DNA of 64,000 nucleotides from Druceiella hillmani. Its lineage: Eukaryota; Arthropoda; Insecta; Lepidoptera; Hepialidae. A model generated the notes under the pieces. The model saw only the letters and a program-made list of their open reading frames with translations, had not been told where the DNA came from and did no database searches. The DNA lies in NCBI GenBank assembly GCA_039881145.1, contig JAYKKI010000126.1:793501-857500 (forward strand). Direction: 5' to 3'. Positions within the stretch are counted from its first letter, which is position 1. Each line of letters opens with the position of its first letter. A program made the position numbers and the translations under genes. Below are positions 26,351 to 38,630 of this stretch, piece after piece.

Positions 26351-28888
26351 CGCAATATTTTTTACTTAACTAAAATCGAGAAAGAAAACACTTTTAAAAC
26401 TCAAACGGCACATCTACGATACATAGACGTTGATACTAATTAATTTTAATCTTGGGATATTATTGCTTAATTGTTGTTTAAAGTAGATCGTATCTTGTAG
26501 ATTAGAGTGATGGACTCCAATTAAAGCTCGCTTCAAAGAATTATGAAATACGAAAGAGAAAATTACAGTAGAAATTAACTTAAACTAACAAATAAGATAA
26601 GAGTGGATTACTACATACTGAAGAGTATAGATATAATAGTGCCTTTATTACTTTTTTGGAAATAATATTACGATTATTAGTAATTAAATACATTTTTAGT
26701 ACATATTTCACAGTTGTGAGAAAAATAACTTTGTTTGGCAGTATCTCCTCAATTTATTAATGCAAAATAACCGACATAATTTTACTTTGGTATATTATTT
26801 TACTTTTTCTAATTCGGTTGAAAGAACTATAACCATAATAGATAAATGGATGGACGACAAACAAGACGTCTTCACACTTTGTTACGGTCACATAAAATAA
26901 AAATTATTAGAATTTGAGGGGTATGATAGAATTTTATTTTCAGTGATCGCAACTTGAACGCCTCGCAAAAAAGAGATTGCGTAAGGACCACTATCATCAC
27001 AACTCGTTTTTGAAAGAATGAAATGCGAAAAATTTAAGAAACCTGTCAGGTGCGTGTTGGAATAGGCAAAGTAGGTTTACATATTTCTCAAAATGATATT
27101 TTTTGTGCAACGAACCCAAAATAATTTTATATGGGTGTTTCAGTCAAATTGTAACACCAAATTTTTTTTAACGTTCCCAAAAGAACCATTAAATGATTGG
27201 AGGACGTAGATAATTGTCCGTCACCTTGAAGCTTAAAATTTGTAGACTAAGGTTAAAAATGAAAAATAGAAAAGGCAAACGCTTACTTCTTAAAATATAT
27301 GTCCAATGGTTAAATAATAACACAAAGATATTTCAAAAAAATAATACAATGAAAAAAAAATATTAACTTTTTTATTACATTTTGTAATTCTCTTTAAATC
27401 AGTCGCTATCTACACGTGAAGGTACATACCAGAAAAATTCCATTCAAATACGTGGAAAATCACATAAACTCTGAAGTTATAGGAGATAGACGAATCGGAC
27501 GAAATTGCAAGGGTTCATTATTTTACTGCGAATATTCAAATTATAACAAGTTAAACTAAAATATCAGATATACATAAGATGAATTAAAAAAATCAATTTT
27601 CCGTATCATAATTCAAATTAGGATATTAGTTATTTGTTACTGATGATTTCCTTTCTACAATTTAAAAATACCCTTTTAGAGTATTTTTAATTTATTTAAA
27701 AATTTTTAAGACCATTATTTTTGTAAACTTTGAACAAGAAAATTTTGGTTAAATAAAAAGTTCTTTTTTATTCGACACGTCAGATGTTAAAAGTACTTTA
27801 ATAAACATTCCCATCTTTGACCCATATGGATAACAATTAAAATTATCAGCACTAAGATTAGAAATTTAAATTTGAGTACTTAACGTTATAAACGTTATTA
27901 CTTAACGTCTATATTCAATTCCTTACTGTGTAGAGAGTGGTCAAAATTTATCTTTCCATATCAAATGATATCTAAAAAAATAGGTTGTGACTGGTAGATC
28001 GAGACAGACAAACATATGCCAAGCTTTTTGTTTAGCATATCTTTGTCCGTCTCGGTCGGTAAAAATGTTTTGTTTCGGCAGTGTTGGCAGGGGAAATTAA
28101 AAATTATCATATTATTAATATTTAATTTATACACATTCATCGGTACATTAGAAGATATCGATGAATGACAATAAATGTTAATGTAGATACCAATTGAATC
28201 TAGCACCATGACAAAAAATAATACGGCTTCAACATACTCTCGAAAAGTTTGTTATATTTAATCTCAATATAATACCAAGGGAAAATATTTACACTTTAGG
28301 ATTTAGTGGGACGATAAATGAAATGAAAGCAATTGGTTTGTGTTGACAATCGTTTAAAATATACTTAGAAAAAATATGTATCTAAGATTTTAAATGGATA
28401 ATGTTAGAATCTGCAATAATTTTGAACAAAAAAATGTTAATACCAGGGTGAAGGGTACGTGAAAATAATCTTACTATATTATAAACTAATGAATCAACAA
28501 GACTGCATAGACGTGTAAAGCTATATGGCTGGATTATATATTTAGATATTTAAAAATACTGTGTAGATATGTATGCGTTTGTATTCGAATAAAATGTCTT
28601 ATTTGATAAGTAGACTGAAATAAGGAACGTAAATACCATGGATAAGTTAACCACCGGATAGCGCATAAGAACACAGTTGTATGAAAACCAAGCTAGCCAC
28701 TACTCATTAGGATAAACGTACCACGTGACACCGTTAGCCAGTCAGTGCTTTATCCCTTGGGTTAGCATAGAGATATAGTTTGCTCGATACTTACGTATTT
28801 TCGATATTTGTCAAAAGAAAATTTATATTATATAATAATCACTATATTAACTTAATATATTAACTTATAACTATTGCACTAAATAATG

Positions 28889-28889
<1 letters not shown>
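26351..28889. other. AT-rich interval with weak TE-like phrases
   Basis: 26,845-26,880 ('ggatggacgacaaacaagac') and 27,130-27,160 ('gggtgtttcagtcaaattg' then 'taacacc') resemble non-coding phrases of arthropod transposons. No ends or coding remains were found. Confidence 0.35.

Positions 28890-28953
<64 letters not shown>
28890..28953. repeat. (AT)n microsatellite
   Basis: Continuous AT run abutting a dispersed repeat copy. Confidence 0.97.
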
Positions 28954-28954
<1 letters not shown>

Positions 28955-29115
28955 CGAAACCTAGTAACGACCTAATGTAACCTAATGTAACGAAACCTAG
29001 GTCGTGGTAAAGAAATTAAAGAAAGTAGAAATAATACTACATCACGTAGTTTCATTTAATTGTGAATAATGAATTTCTACAAAATTAACGCCAAATATAT
29101 TCAATGTTTGAAATT
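28954..29115 (+). repeat. Dispersed repeat family 'CCTAGGTCGTGG', copy R1
   Basis: Core 'cgaaacctaggtcgtggtaa' is followed by 'agaaattaaagaaagtagaa' and 'atcacgtagtttcatttaat', then 'gaatttctacaaaatta'. Three further copies occur at 51,831, 56,277 (inverted) and 56,379. A local duplication of 'acctaatgtaacgaaacctag' fragments precedes the core at 28,955-28,995. Confidence 0.9.
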
Positions 29116-29689
29116 AATTAATTAATTTTAATTGCAAATTTGATATGTTAATTATGCGATCATTCAGTTTGTAGATGCTTCAGCGTAGTGATATTCCCAC
29201 CTAACTCAAAAATAATATGAGCTGAAATTTACATAGAAAAAATTCCAAATACGAATAGATTGCAATTTCAGAATTAATCAAAATGTTGTTAATATTTAAA
29301 ACCTCTTCATCTATTATATTTTACGGTCAAAATATCAACCTCCTGAAGAATGACACAAAAAATATTATCTTGCGTTACTAAATATGACCTAAATATGCTT
29401 GCAATGTTTTAGACACTTCCACAGACACACTTATGTTACCAAATATCAAATTTATAATGAATATACCATTTATATCTTTGCTAAAATATTGCATATTTAA
29501 TCAAAATATATTTTAATTTCATTTACCCGATAAAAGTTTTCCGTAAAGTAATCGATAATATATACTTAACAACATCGACCTAATAACCAGCGTAACGAAG
29601 TTTCACACAGACTGCTAATACGTAGAATATCAGAAATATTTCTTACGTCCGTAAAGCGTGTTATTTCTTGCACAAACTCAATGAAGTGT

Positions 29690-29870
29690 AACGACTAACG
29701 GGCGCCGCCGTGGCGTATTGGGATTCCACGCGGAATTCCGGGCAAGCAGGCTGTACTGCGCGTTTGCCACATCTACTGTGATTCGCCTAATAGTGTGTGT
29801 AATGAGTCGCTGCGCTGTCAGCTATTGTGCGGGAAGCTAATTGAAGGTCAGCAGAGTTCAAAATAAATGG
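29690..29870. promoter_or_regulatory. GC-rich, CpG-containing island
   Basis: About 180 bases with many CpGs (GGGCGCCGCCGTGGCG, CACGCGGAATTCCGGGC, ACTGCGCGTTTG) in otherwise very AT-rich DNA. It includes the inverted motif GGATTCC-ACGC-GGAATTCC. No open frame, tRNA or TE motif is visible. It could be a promoter, conserved non-coding element or first non-coding exon. The basis is composition alone. Confidence 0.3.
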
Positions 29871-30464
29871 CTCCTTTTTCATGTAGCTGAACCACAAAAA
29901 AGCACGCCAGCATATACAGTTAATTTAATGAATCAAGGTTATATTAATCTTGGAACAAAATTTTTCTTGACTATAGTGTTTATGTGATGGATTTAAGTAA
30001 GATCAATCAATGAATAGAATTGCAGTGATTCAACACAGTGAATAGTAAAAAACTGACTGGATGGTCTATATTGAATTTAAAATTTTACCTGGTCAAGAAA
30101 GTGAATATTTGTTTAGATTTCATATTTATATTGGAAAAAATATAAAATTTATAGAATCCACTTCGTGATAAAAAACGTCCTTCGTAACTTATTTTCTCAT
30201 TTCCACGTGACATAAAAAGGGAATTTTTTAATAACTCGAGCACAAAATATTGAAGAGAAATGTGCTCCGTATTTGCGTTACATGTATCACCTTCTAATGA
30301 TTACATCAGGATAATCCTGAAAATTTCAAATACAATGTGAATAAAGTTGTTAGTAACAAATAAATTTCGACACGATAACAACTTAGATATGTATATAGCT
30401 TCGATATTACATACAAAAAAAAAAAAATTAGAAATGGTTAAGATGAATTCAATTCAAAATAATT
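29871..30464. other. AT-rich non-coding stretch
   Basis: Nothing supportable. Confidence 0.45.
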
Positions 30465-31165
30465 GATTACGAAATCAGGTTTTTAATAATTATAGTTTTG
30501 TGTCGGTGTGGTCCAATCTCAAGAGCTGACTTATGATGAATCCAATAATAATTGTTACTAACGGGGAAACGTATCGTGAGCTGAAAGCGACGGTGGGATA
30601 ATTCAAAATTAGATTTTGAGATTAGTATGCCATAATTTGAATCGAATTGAGCTCTATTGATTGCATCAGTGAGATAGCTAGGTTATGAATAAAATTTGCA
30701 CGCGAAGCTTTTAATTCGGTGTTATTATTTCCAATCACGGAATAATCCGAGTTTATTAAAATTTATTTAAGACAAAATTGTATGAGGGTAATAATTCAAT
30801 AAGTACAACATTATGATTACAAAATCAGGTTTTTAATAGTTATAGTTTTTTGGCATTGTGACTCAATCTCAGTAGCCGTTCTATAATGTGCCCAAAAATA
30901 ATGGTTGGTAACAAAAAAAACGTATTGTGAGCCGGAAACGACAGTGGGATAAGAGAAAATTAGATTTTGAGATTAGTATGTCGTAATGTGAATCGAATTG
31001 AGCCCTTTTCATTGCATCAGTGAGATAACAGGGCTATGAATAAAACACGCACGTGAAGACTATTAACTCGGTGTTGAAATTTCCAATCATGAGAAAACTT
31101 AAGTTTATAAATATTCGTTTATGGCAATATTAGATGAAGGTAACAATTCAATAAGAACAATAATT
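30465..31165. repeat. Tandem duplication, two copies, period 350 bp
   Basis: Copies start at 30,465 and 30,815 (GATTACRAAATCAGGTTTTT). They align along their whole length, for example 'aattagattttgagattagt', 'gaatcgaattgagc' and 'gcatcagtgagata'. Substitutions are numerous but indels few. Copy 2 ends about 180 bp before a transposase-like fragment. No coding frame runs through either copy. Confidence 0.93.
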
Positions 31166-31344
31166 AAGAAAATTCCTCATTATTTAAAAAAATAGGACAG
31201 ATACAACTCAAAAGTATATTGAGGTCGGTTGAAACCTAAAAATGATAAATAATATTCAAAATCTATATTCAAAGGTTTTCAACACTAAGTTTAATATATG
31301 TCTCTTCAAACATAAGAAATACTTGTACCTTTATTTACTTACAT

Positions 31345-31615
31345 TTTATAATGTACTGATAAATAATATATTAGCACAAAGGGAAGAATATCTAGCACAT
31401 AGGAAACTATTTAGATTAGAGAGGGCAAGAGACAAAGAATATGCTGGGCGAAAAGATGTTGTTGTACTAGCTAGTTATGATCTGCTAGCTATAAATATTT
31501 TCCCCTATGGTAATATTTCCGTAATTTTGAAAACAAATTGAACGCATGCAATTTGACTGTTTATGAGATTAACAATCGGGAAAGTCATTGTTACTTAGGT
31601 TATGAGGTAAGTAAA
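31345..31615 (+). pseudogene. Fragment of an unnamed transposase-like family
   Basis: The frame reads AQREEYLAHRKLFRLERARD, then GRKDVVVLASYDLLAI, to a stop near 31,541. After a frameshift it continues NKLNACNLTVYEINNRE and SHCYLGYEV. The sequence 'acidic/basic helix - DVVVL.YDLQA - YYKSKLN.YNLTVY - HCY.WHE' is a pattern I recall from a repeat-derived, probably DDE-type protein family common in arthropod and cnidarian genomes. The YDL Asp is retained. Only about 90 codons remain, with neither end. What the full element is, and whether the 350-bp duplication upstream belongs to it, is unknown. Confidence 0.55.
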
Positions 31616-34440
31616 AAAGTGGCCATTTTGGTTTATAAACATCCGAAAATTCAATGCTGAAGCAAGTGTGAGGTAATAGTTTTAGTCACAATTAAGTGAC
31701 TCAAAATAAAATATTTATTTGGAATGTATATACGCGTTGAGAAATTCAGAGATATTCAAATTATTAAGCACAAGCATTTGATGATGGGATACACAAAAAA
31801 TTAAAAAGATGATATGCGTTTATGCATGCAAGAAGAAAAAAAAATAATTTAAATCAAGCCACGATATTTGTTTCAGCTGAGTTGGCAATACCGCCAAGCG
31901 CTGAGTTGGTAATCCGCCAAAAAGACTGAATCTCCATACAACACACCAGAATTTAAGAAAATACTTCAGCGACTGGAAATAATTATGTGAAAAAACGCCT
32001 AATAATTTTATAGCAGGCACATATAAATAAAATAAAACTGGAAAACTATAAAAATTGCTTATCCCTGAACTCTATAGTACTTGACAGTTTTTAATATTAA
32101 GTAATTACTCAAACATTAATACAAAATTTTTAATTTCCCATTTTAATGGTAACCATGGATAAATTGCTAGCTATTTTTTTATATTTCATTTTTTAACCAT
32201 AACCATCATAAAATTTATATGAAATCTAGTGTAAGTAACGTCGAGGATAATATGGAGAACCATGTAAAGGAGTATCCTTCCTTATAAACATCGCATTATT
32301 TACGAGAAGGTATTACATACGTGAAAACAATGGCTGTTAATTAAATTTATCCTGTCCTGTAATATTTAACAAATTTTAATACAAAATTTTAACTAATCAA
32401 ATTACCTAAAGGATTTTCAATATTTCTTCAGTCTAACAATTTTTTAACTAATTGCAACGAACCTAAATTCAACTAACTATATTAAAATTATTTTTTGTTT
32501 AAAATATTAATACTGGATCAACATACTTTCTTACAAAAAGACGGAAAACGCACAAGAGCACAAACAAAAGGTATCGGATTAATGTGTAGAACCACAATAG
32601 AAATATTAGGCACTTCGTTTAATAATTTTTTGATACAAAATTACTAGACAATTCTTAAAAATCGCCGTCCCCTCTCACTATATCAAAAGTTATCAGCTAG
32701 AAAAACCCGAAAAATTTAAAATGATAATATTAGTCCTATTTTTATTGTTCTGAATTATGGAAATCATCTTAACTGAATTTGTTATAAAATAATTAGTGAC
32801 TTAAACTTGAATTTCAATCAAAAAATTAAAAGAGTACAAAAACATAATTATTGATGTACATTTTTCATATTAATATCAACCTAAAAATATTGTTCATCTT
32901 AATCACATTTTCCGTGTTCATTAATTTATTGAAATGTAAACATAATCTGGTTTAAAGAAACTTTTTAGATACAGGGGCCATAACCAAATACAAATAATGT
33001 GCAATTATATGTGTACAATACATCATGATCTCAATGTTGGTATACAACTTTCAAACTGTATCAATAAAAACATATATTCCGATTTTTTTACCTATGAAAA
33101 CATATTTTCTTTCAATTAGTGCAGTAGTCTAGCTGTAAAATGTGTATTTAAATTAATAGCTGACACTTGACCATGTCAAGAACACATTTATTTTAATTTT
33201 TGTTTATCCCTAGCAAATGTCGGTATTACTAGAGTTTATTTGTAATAAAACTGAAAGTTATTGTCAGTAATAAATTACTTCCATTAAATACCATTAAATA
33301 TAAGAGGTTTAAGTTCCTGTTTCAATAAAATCAATAAAATAAAACATATCTCTATTGGAATTGATTTAAACCCGTTTTCCGTGACACATTTACCGTACCA
33401 ATAAATACTTTAGTCCAAATGTCATTCACAACTCGTTTAAGAAATAAAACAGTCCCGTTTCGATCGCTACCGATATTGCAAAAGCAGACATCTCCATTCC
33501 CCCGGGACACGGCCTTTGAAACCTTCTCCTGCCAGTTACAGTTTCAATACCCGATATCTTCTTACATATTCCATTTAACGTGTGCTGTATCTACTCGGAA
33601 ATTGTTACATATCTTTTATTTATGTTTGGTTTACAGGAAACATAGTGAGATGATTATTTAATTCGATATCGCAAAGTCTAATGCTAATTCGTTAGGGGAT
33701 TGGTCCAAAGAGAAAGATATTAAATATTATGATATTTAAGATGTACAGTTGGATGTTATATACACAGTGTATATATTTTTATTTTATTTGAAAACTTGTA
33801 ACGAATATTTGTAAAGCGCTACTGCGCTCTTTTATTCACCAGAAAAACTTTTATCGCTTGACAATATTTCTTCAGATAATAGTCCATAGAAATGAAAATT
33901 CAAATTTCTTTGCTAATTTAAAAACAATAATTATAGATATGAACATTTTAGTAGTTAATTTCTATAACATTATTTCATCAAGACTTCATAGTTTTATTAA
34001 TGCTTTAAAAGTACTGTTAATTTCCATGTCATGTAGATTACTTTATATATCAATTTGCTTTACAGTTTCAGTGGATAGAAATTATGCGAGTATATATATT
34101 TGAATATATTTTCTCTCTAAACTAATCCATTTAGCTCTAAACATTTATAAAATATATCCTGAATAAAGTATAATCTAATATTAGACTTTCAATAGGCCAT
34201 ACTGGTATAATTTTAAGAGTGTTCCTGTGTAAATTGTCTTAATGCTCCTAATTTATTGGAAAAAAGGCTTTAATATTAGACGTAATTTCTATGAACCGCA
34301 TTTGATAATTTATGTATTGATATTTACCGTAACAAATCGAACAGCAATTGATATTTGAATACAATTTTTAAATTCTGCAGTTATAAAAATTGGATATACA
34401 TATTGATTATATATATTTTTTTATATTTTCTCAAATTGTT
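31616..34440. other. AT-rich non-coding interval
   Basis: No supportable gene. A less AT-biased frame at 33,419-33,661 has no recognisable domain. Confidence 0.45.
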
Positions 34441-34818
34441 TAATTTCTGTAAATTATTACAATATTGACCTAAAGGCATTGTGAAGAAAATATTTATGTT
34501 TTCAGTCATTATAATAATAGGAAAAAGGATAAAGTGCTGAGTTATTATTATCTGAGTTAGTTCAAAAATTTAAAACCTTTCTTTAAGATAATTTTGCAGA
34601 ACTTTACACAAGGGAAATATTTAATTATTTAATTTCTGTAAATTATTACAATATTGACCTAAAGGTATTATGAAGAAAATATTTATATTTTGAGTCGTTA
34701 TAATAATAGGAAAAAGGGTAAAGTGCTGAGTTATTATTATCTGAGTAAGTTCAAAAATTTACATTTCTTTAAGTTATTATTATCTGAGTAAGATTAGAAA
34801 TTTACACAAGGGAAATAT
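34441..34818. repeat. Tandem duplication, two copies, period 189 bp
   Basis: Copies start at 34,441 and 34,630. They share 'taatttctgtaaattattac', 'aatattgacctaaagg', 'gtgctgagttattattatct' and 'cacaagggaaatattta'. The second copy contains an extra local duplication of 'ttattattatctgagtaag'. Confidence 0.93.
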
Positions 34819-35689
34819 TTATTACACATAAAAACAACCGATACAGGTGATTAGTCTTTATATGGTCCCCGTCAATAGACCATAAAAATTATTTTTAATA
34901 TAATTCAAAATATTCTTCCCCTTCCTGGTGAGCATCGTATAAAATTATCATCACCATTAACATACGATTAGTATAATTTAAATAAAACAAAAAATTATTG
35001 ACATGAATATAAGGCCATTCGAACTTTCATAACGTGAAATAAACGTAGGCATTTTTGACAATGAAAATTTCATTCGAAATATTAGCTTTAATTATGCAAA
35101 ACAAGCTCACGGTTATGATTTTAAAATATTTTACTGATAATCAATAATTGGTTAACTTTCATTTCCACGCTAATCCGATCAATAAAATAAATCATGGCAG
35201 GGTAGATGAAATTGACTTTAAATTCGAAAAAGTTTGTAAATTATTATGTATCACATGTTTCTTAGGCTTTAGAGTGAACCATAAATAGTTTAAACCGCTT
35301 TTAAACATACATTATAATTACTGACGTAAATACCAATAATGATATTATTTAGTTAGTAAATATATACCATTTTGTTTGTTTTCGAAAACTTCGGCCAACG
35401 TTATGATTTTTTCTATTTAAAATTTTACAGCTGATCATATTCAGCTTACCACCACTTAAAATATCTTGAACGCATTATGAAGCTTTATTTGGATTCTACC
35501 TATCTTAAAAAAGATTATTTTAATATAACAAATTATTATTTGCTATATGCATCACAAAACCACCATAAAATCAACTCTTTTTCAAAACTGCAATATATCT
35601 AATAATAAATCAATCATCTACAATCAACAGAAGAGGATTATGGTCTAACGTATGCGCGACTCGTATAAATTATGTGGAAGACTAAATTG
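34819..35689. other. AT-rich non-coding stretch
   Basis: Nothing supportable. The missing N-terminal half of the mariner relic may have lain here but no motif survives. Confidence 0.4.
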
Positions 35690-36010
35690 CATCAAAGAAG
35701 ACTGCGCTCTTAATTTGGTCAGATCAGAAAAGTTTTATCTATTATGAAGGCATCCATAGAACCAAACGGTTAATTTTGATGTTTACTGCCAACAACTAAT
35801 GAAATTGGAGGAGGCAACAAAGTAAAAAGAGCAACAATTGGCAAAACGCAAAAGGAATCATGTTCGACCAAGATAATGCAAAGCCTGAGATAGTTTTGTT
35901 ACCTTATGCAAATTTATGAAAACTGGATTGAGAAACGATGTCCATTTCCTAGAGAGCCCTGATCTTATACCTTGAAATTACAATTTATTTCTAAGTTGTT
36001 TAAATTGAAA
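35690..36010 (+). pseudogene. mariner transposase fragment (C-terminal half)
   Basis: Mariner transposases cut and paste their element at TA sites using a D,D34D triad. Visible blocks: NQTVNFDVYCQQLMKLEEAT (35,760-35,820), NAKGIMFDQDNAKPE (35,850-35,900), and after a frameshift SPDLIP and NYNLF (35,955-35,990). These correspond to 'NQTINSDVYCQQL', 'HHDNARPH' and 'SPDLAPSDYHLF' of the family. The second catalytic Asp (QDN) is kept. The third (SDY in the family) reads AAT at 35,976-35,978, directly after a TGA stop. Terminal repeats were not found. It lies about 600 bp upstream of the hAT relic, same orientation. Confidence 0.8.
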
Positions 36011-36551
36011 ACACACTTCTTTTAATATTTTGGTGACAACGGAAACCAGTAATCGTGCCGAAATATGAAGTTCCTTACAAAAGATCACATTTTCAATACG
36101 ATTAAAAATATATAATTGTTTGAAGTTCACTCAATGCAATAAAAAATTGAGTTTACTTTCACACTAAAAAATCAAAATTATTTTCTTCCATAACAAATAA
36201 TACCGAATATGAAATATTTTTCAAACTTACTCCTAGTCGTTAGAAGGAGAAGGACTAACCTCCTTCGCTTGCTCCTTCGTATAGAAAATAAAAAAAACTA
36301 ACTATCTGATGGCAACAGACGGTTATAAAGTAGCAAAAGTGGAATTCCAAATTATACCAGTGGCTGCGGAGACATTTTTTTTGTGCTCAATGGCATTGAG
36401 GATATCTGAATTATTTTGTGTAGTTCCAAAATACGAATAACTAATGTTCATATGATTCTGTGTAAGATTTCAATAGAAAGCAAATAAACAAGACCGATAA
36501 TAGTGATAAATATTCTCATATCTAACCATATGGGTAATATCCAGTGAGAAT

Positions 36552-36576
36552 TACACATATGTAAAACATATGTGTA
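36552..36576. repeat. Perfect hairpin, 11-bp arms, AAA loop
   Basis: TACACATATGT, then AAA, then its exact reverse complement. It lies about 50 bp upstream of the readable hAT sequence. Confidence 0.92.
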
Positions 36577-36599
36577 CGTCTCTTAAAGACATTAAACAT

Positions 36600-37905
36600 A
36601 ATTTTTTCTTCTCTAAGAAAAGAATATGTTTTATTCTATAGCCACTTATGCGTCAAATCATGGCAATATTAAAAGATTTCCATTAGTAATAAAATGTTTG
36701 CTTTGGTCAGCGGTGTCAAACATTACTTATTAGATTATTATGAAAAGGACACACTTTCAAACACAACATCCAAATTGACGGAAAGCGAGCTGAAACTGGA
36801 AAATGTTAATTTTGGACGTTTTAATTCCATATTCTTCCGCCTGAAAAACAAGAACGCCAATATCCTCGAAGAGAGATGTTTCGCTCGTATAATTCATAAT
36901 ACAGCTAAATGTGCTACTTGCTAAATGGTTTTCGAAATTGAAACTTTGATTACTAAAACTTGTATTTTTTTTTAGTCATGCCAAACGAACTGCTCTTTTG
37001 AAAGAAGTATTTTACTTCGTTAACTTAAAATGTGAGCCTTTGTTACGGCACGTGTCAACAAGATGGCTCTCTTTGTATCCAGCAATAGATAAGCGTATCT
37101 ATTGCTGGACTTAAAAGTCTTTCTGCTCTTCAAGCATATTTTTTATCAGAAAATATGTATTCGACACGTTTATTGAAATTTTATGAAACTGTTATCAAAT
37201 CTAGACCTGATACTGAGGAAAAAAGTGAGTTTTACCATACAGTTTTGAAAATATTTCAAGATGCCTTCGTGTCTATAATATTAAGGATTGTCTAAGAAAA
37301 AAACTATAGCAACCTATTAAGAACAGTTTTTTTTTGCAAATTCTGGGCAACATATACTTCAAAAACTGCCTTATGATGAAGCAAATGAAATAATTTCAAT
37401 ATGTTTGACGTGTAATGCACTTCAGTATCTTAAAACAAAGTTTGATTTTTCTGAAGAAAGTGTATATTTTTGTTTGCAACCTATGGCAATCAAAATATGT
37501 TAAAATATCAAGATCTTTGTAGTATTGTAACAAAACTAAACTTATCTGATAAAATTGATTTGGATAAATTATATGAAGAGATATGAATTGAAGAGATATG
37601 AATTATATAAGATAAATTATATGAATTATATGAGAAATAATTGAAAAAAAAAGAACGCGAAATATAACTTTGCAAACATGAATGCTCATCGTAAATTAAC
37701 AACTGAAAACAAAAATTATTCATTTTATTACAAATCGCATTTTCTACACCGCCATCTACTGCACACGTAGATCGATTTTTTTCTTTATGCTGCTACACTT
37801 GGGAAAATATAAGAACCGATTGTCGACTGAAAATGTTAAAATAAAACTTCGTATCAAAACAAACTTTTTAAATTTTTACTTCAAAATGAAGATGTATTGA
37901 AACTC
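36600..37905 (+). pseudogene. hAT-superfamily transposase relic
   Basis: hAT transposases are DDE/D-type cut-and-paste enzymes; related domesticated proteins include the ZBED and KIAA1586-like groups. Frame blocks in order: NMFYSIATYASNHGNIKRFP (36,626-36,685), NVNFGRFNSIFFRL and HNTAKCATC (36,810-36,924), AKRTALLKEVFYFVNLKCEP (36,978-37,040), and STRWLSLYPAID (37,050-37,090). LKSLSALQAYFLSEN follows (37,110-37,160), then FDFSEESV (37,442-37,470) and STAHVDRFFSL (37,755-37,790). The last block is NRLSTENVKIKLRIKTNF (37,814-37,870). The STRWLSL motif and the final dimerisation block are characteristic. The family's 'ATDASN' Asp, the likely first catalytic residue, is Tyr here (TAT at 36,647). 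Multiple frameshifts and stops, no ends found. One frameshift is a 13-nt inverted-copy insertion at 37,097. Confidence 0.78.
37078..37109. repeat. Perfect hairpin inside the hAT relic, 13-bp arms, 6-nt loop
   Basis: TCCAGCAATAGAT at 37,078-37,090 is exactly reverse-complementary to 37,097-37,109, loop AAGCGT. The first arm encodes the conserved 'YPAID' of the transposase. Removing the second arm rejoins PAIDKR directly to LKSLSALQ, the family order, so the second arm is an insertion. Confidence 0.93.
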
Positions 37906-38459
37906 GCTAGGTCTAATAAAAAATACACTTTTTTCAAAATAAGACAATTCTCTTCAGTAATCAAAATTTGATTGATTTTCAATAAAACAAATATTAAAAA
38001 TGGACTGTCCCTTATTTTTATCTTAATCCCGTATTTTTAAGGCCGATATTCCTTGAAATAAGAAATCGGATTTGGTCAGCTTAGTCGTAGAATACTCTCA
38101 AGTTAACTTGTCGCGGCAAAGTTCCAATAACATCGAAAATATATTTTCGCAGAAAAGTGTCTTATAATCGCATCAGTAGGGAAAACAGTTTTATTTGCAA
38201 ACTTAAAATAATTCGAATATCTTAGGTATTGTGGGAGGAACACCTCTCTGGGAAAAAATGTTTTATTACGATTTGAGTTATATTATTCGGTTATTGCGAT
38301 TTACCTACTTCAGTGATGTGTAGCAAATTGTATCATTAATATATATTATTGTATATTAGTTGAGATTAAATGTGGGTGAAGTATAATAAATCTTTCCCAA
38401 TGTATTACCTTAGTGAGATTCATTACGTGGTTTACTTAAGTCCCTCTGCTATCTATTTC
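37906..38459. other. AT-rich non-coding stretch
   Basis: Nothing supportable between the hAT relic and the SWIM-family-like fragment. Confidence 0.4.
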
Positions 38460-38630
38460 AGATGGGCGAGCAGTAGTGGTCGTGATAATGCTATCGACCA
38501 TGTTCAGTTAAAAAGGAAAGATGATATTTTTGTGGTTAAATATAGGATCATCCCTGAACATCACGTACGTACAAAATTATATTATTGTAGTTTAGAATAT
38601 AATGAAAGGGGGAAGAGATTTTGGATGTAA
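38460..38630 (+). pseudogene. Exon-like fragment of an unnamed SWIM-associated protein family
   Basis: A CTATCTATTTCAG acceptor-like sequence precedes a frame reading SSSGRDNAIDHVQLKRKDD, then FVVKYRIIPEHHVRTKLYY, ending at a TAA at 38,628. The pattern 'DHVQLKR.d...VK.+V.PEH.V..K.Y.V.l' is what I recall from a dispersed protein family in arthropods. In that family it stands just before a 'CHDC...GGCKHA' SWIM-type zinc motif. That zinc motif is absent here, so the fragment is truncated. It may be a retained exon or a mobile-element piece. Confidence 0.45.

Noticed and set aside
30465..31165. LTR pair of a small retrotransposon
   Set aside because: The two 350-bp copies are directly adjacent with no internal region and no TG...CA ends, so they are a tandem duplication.
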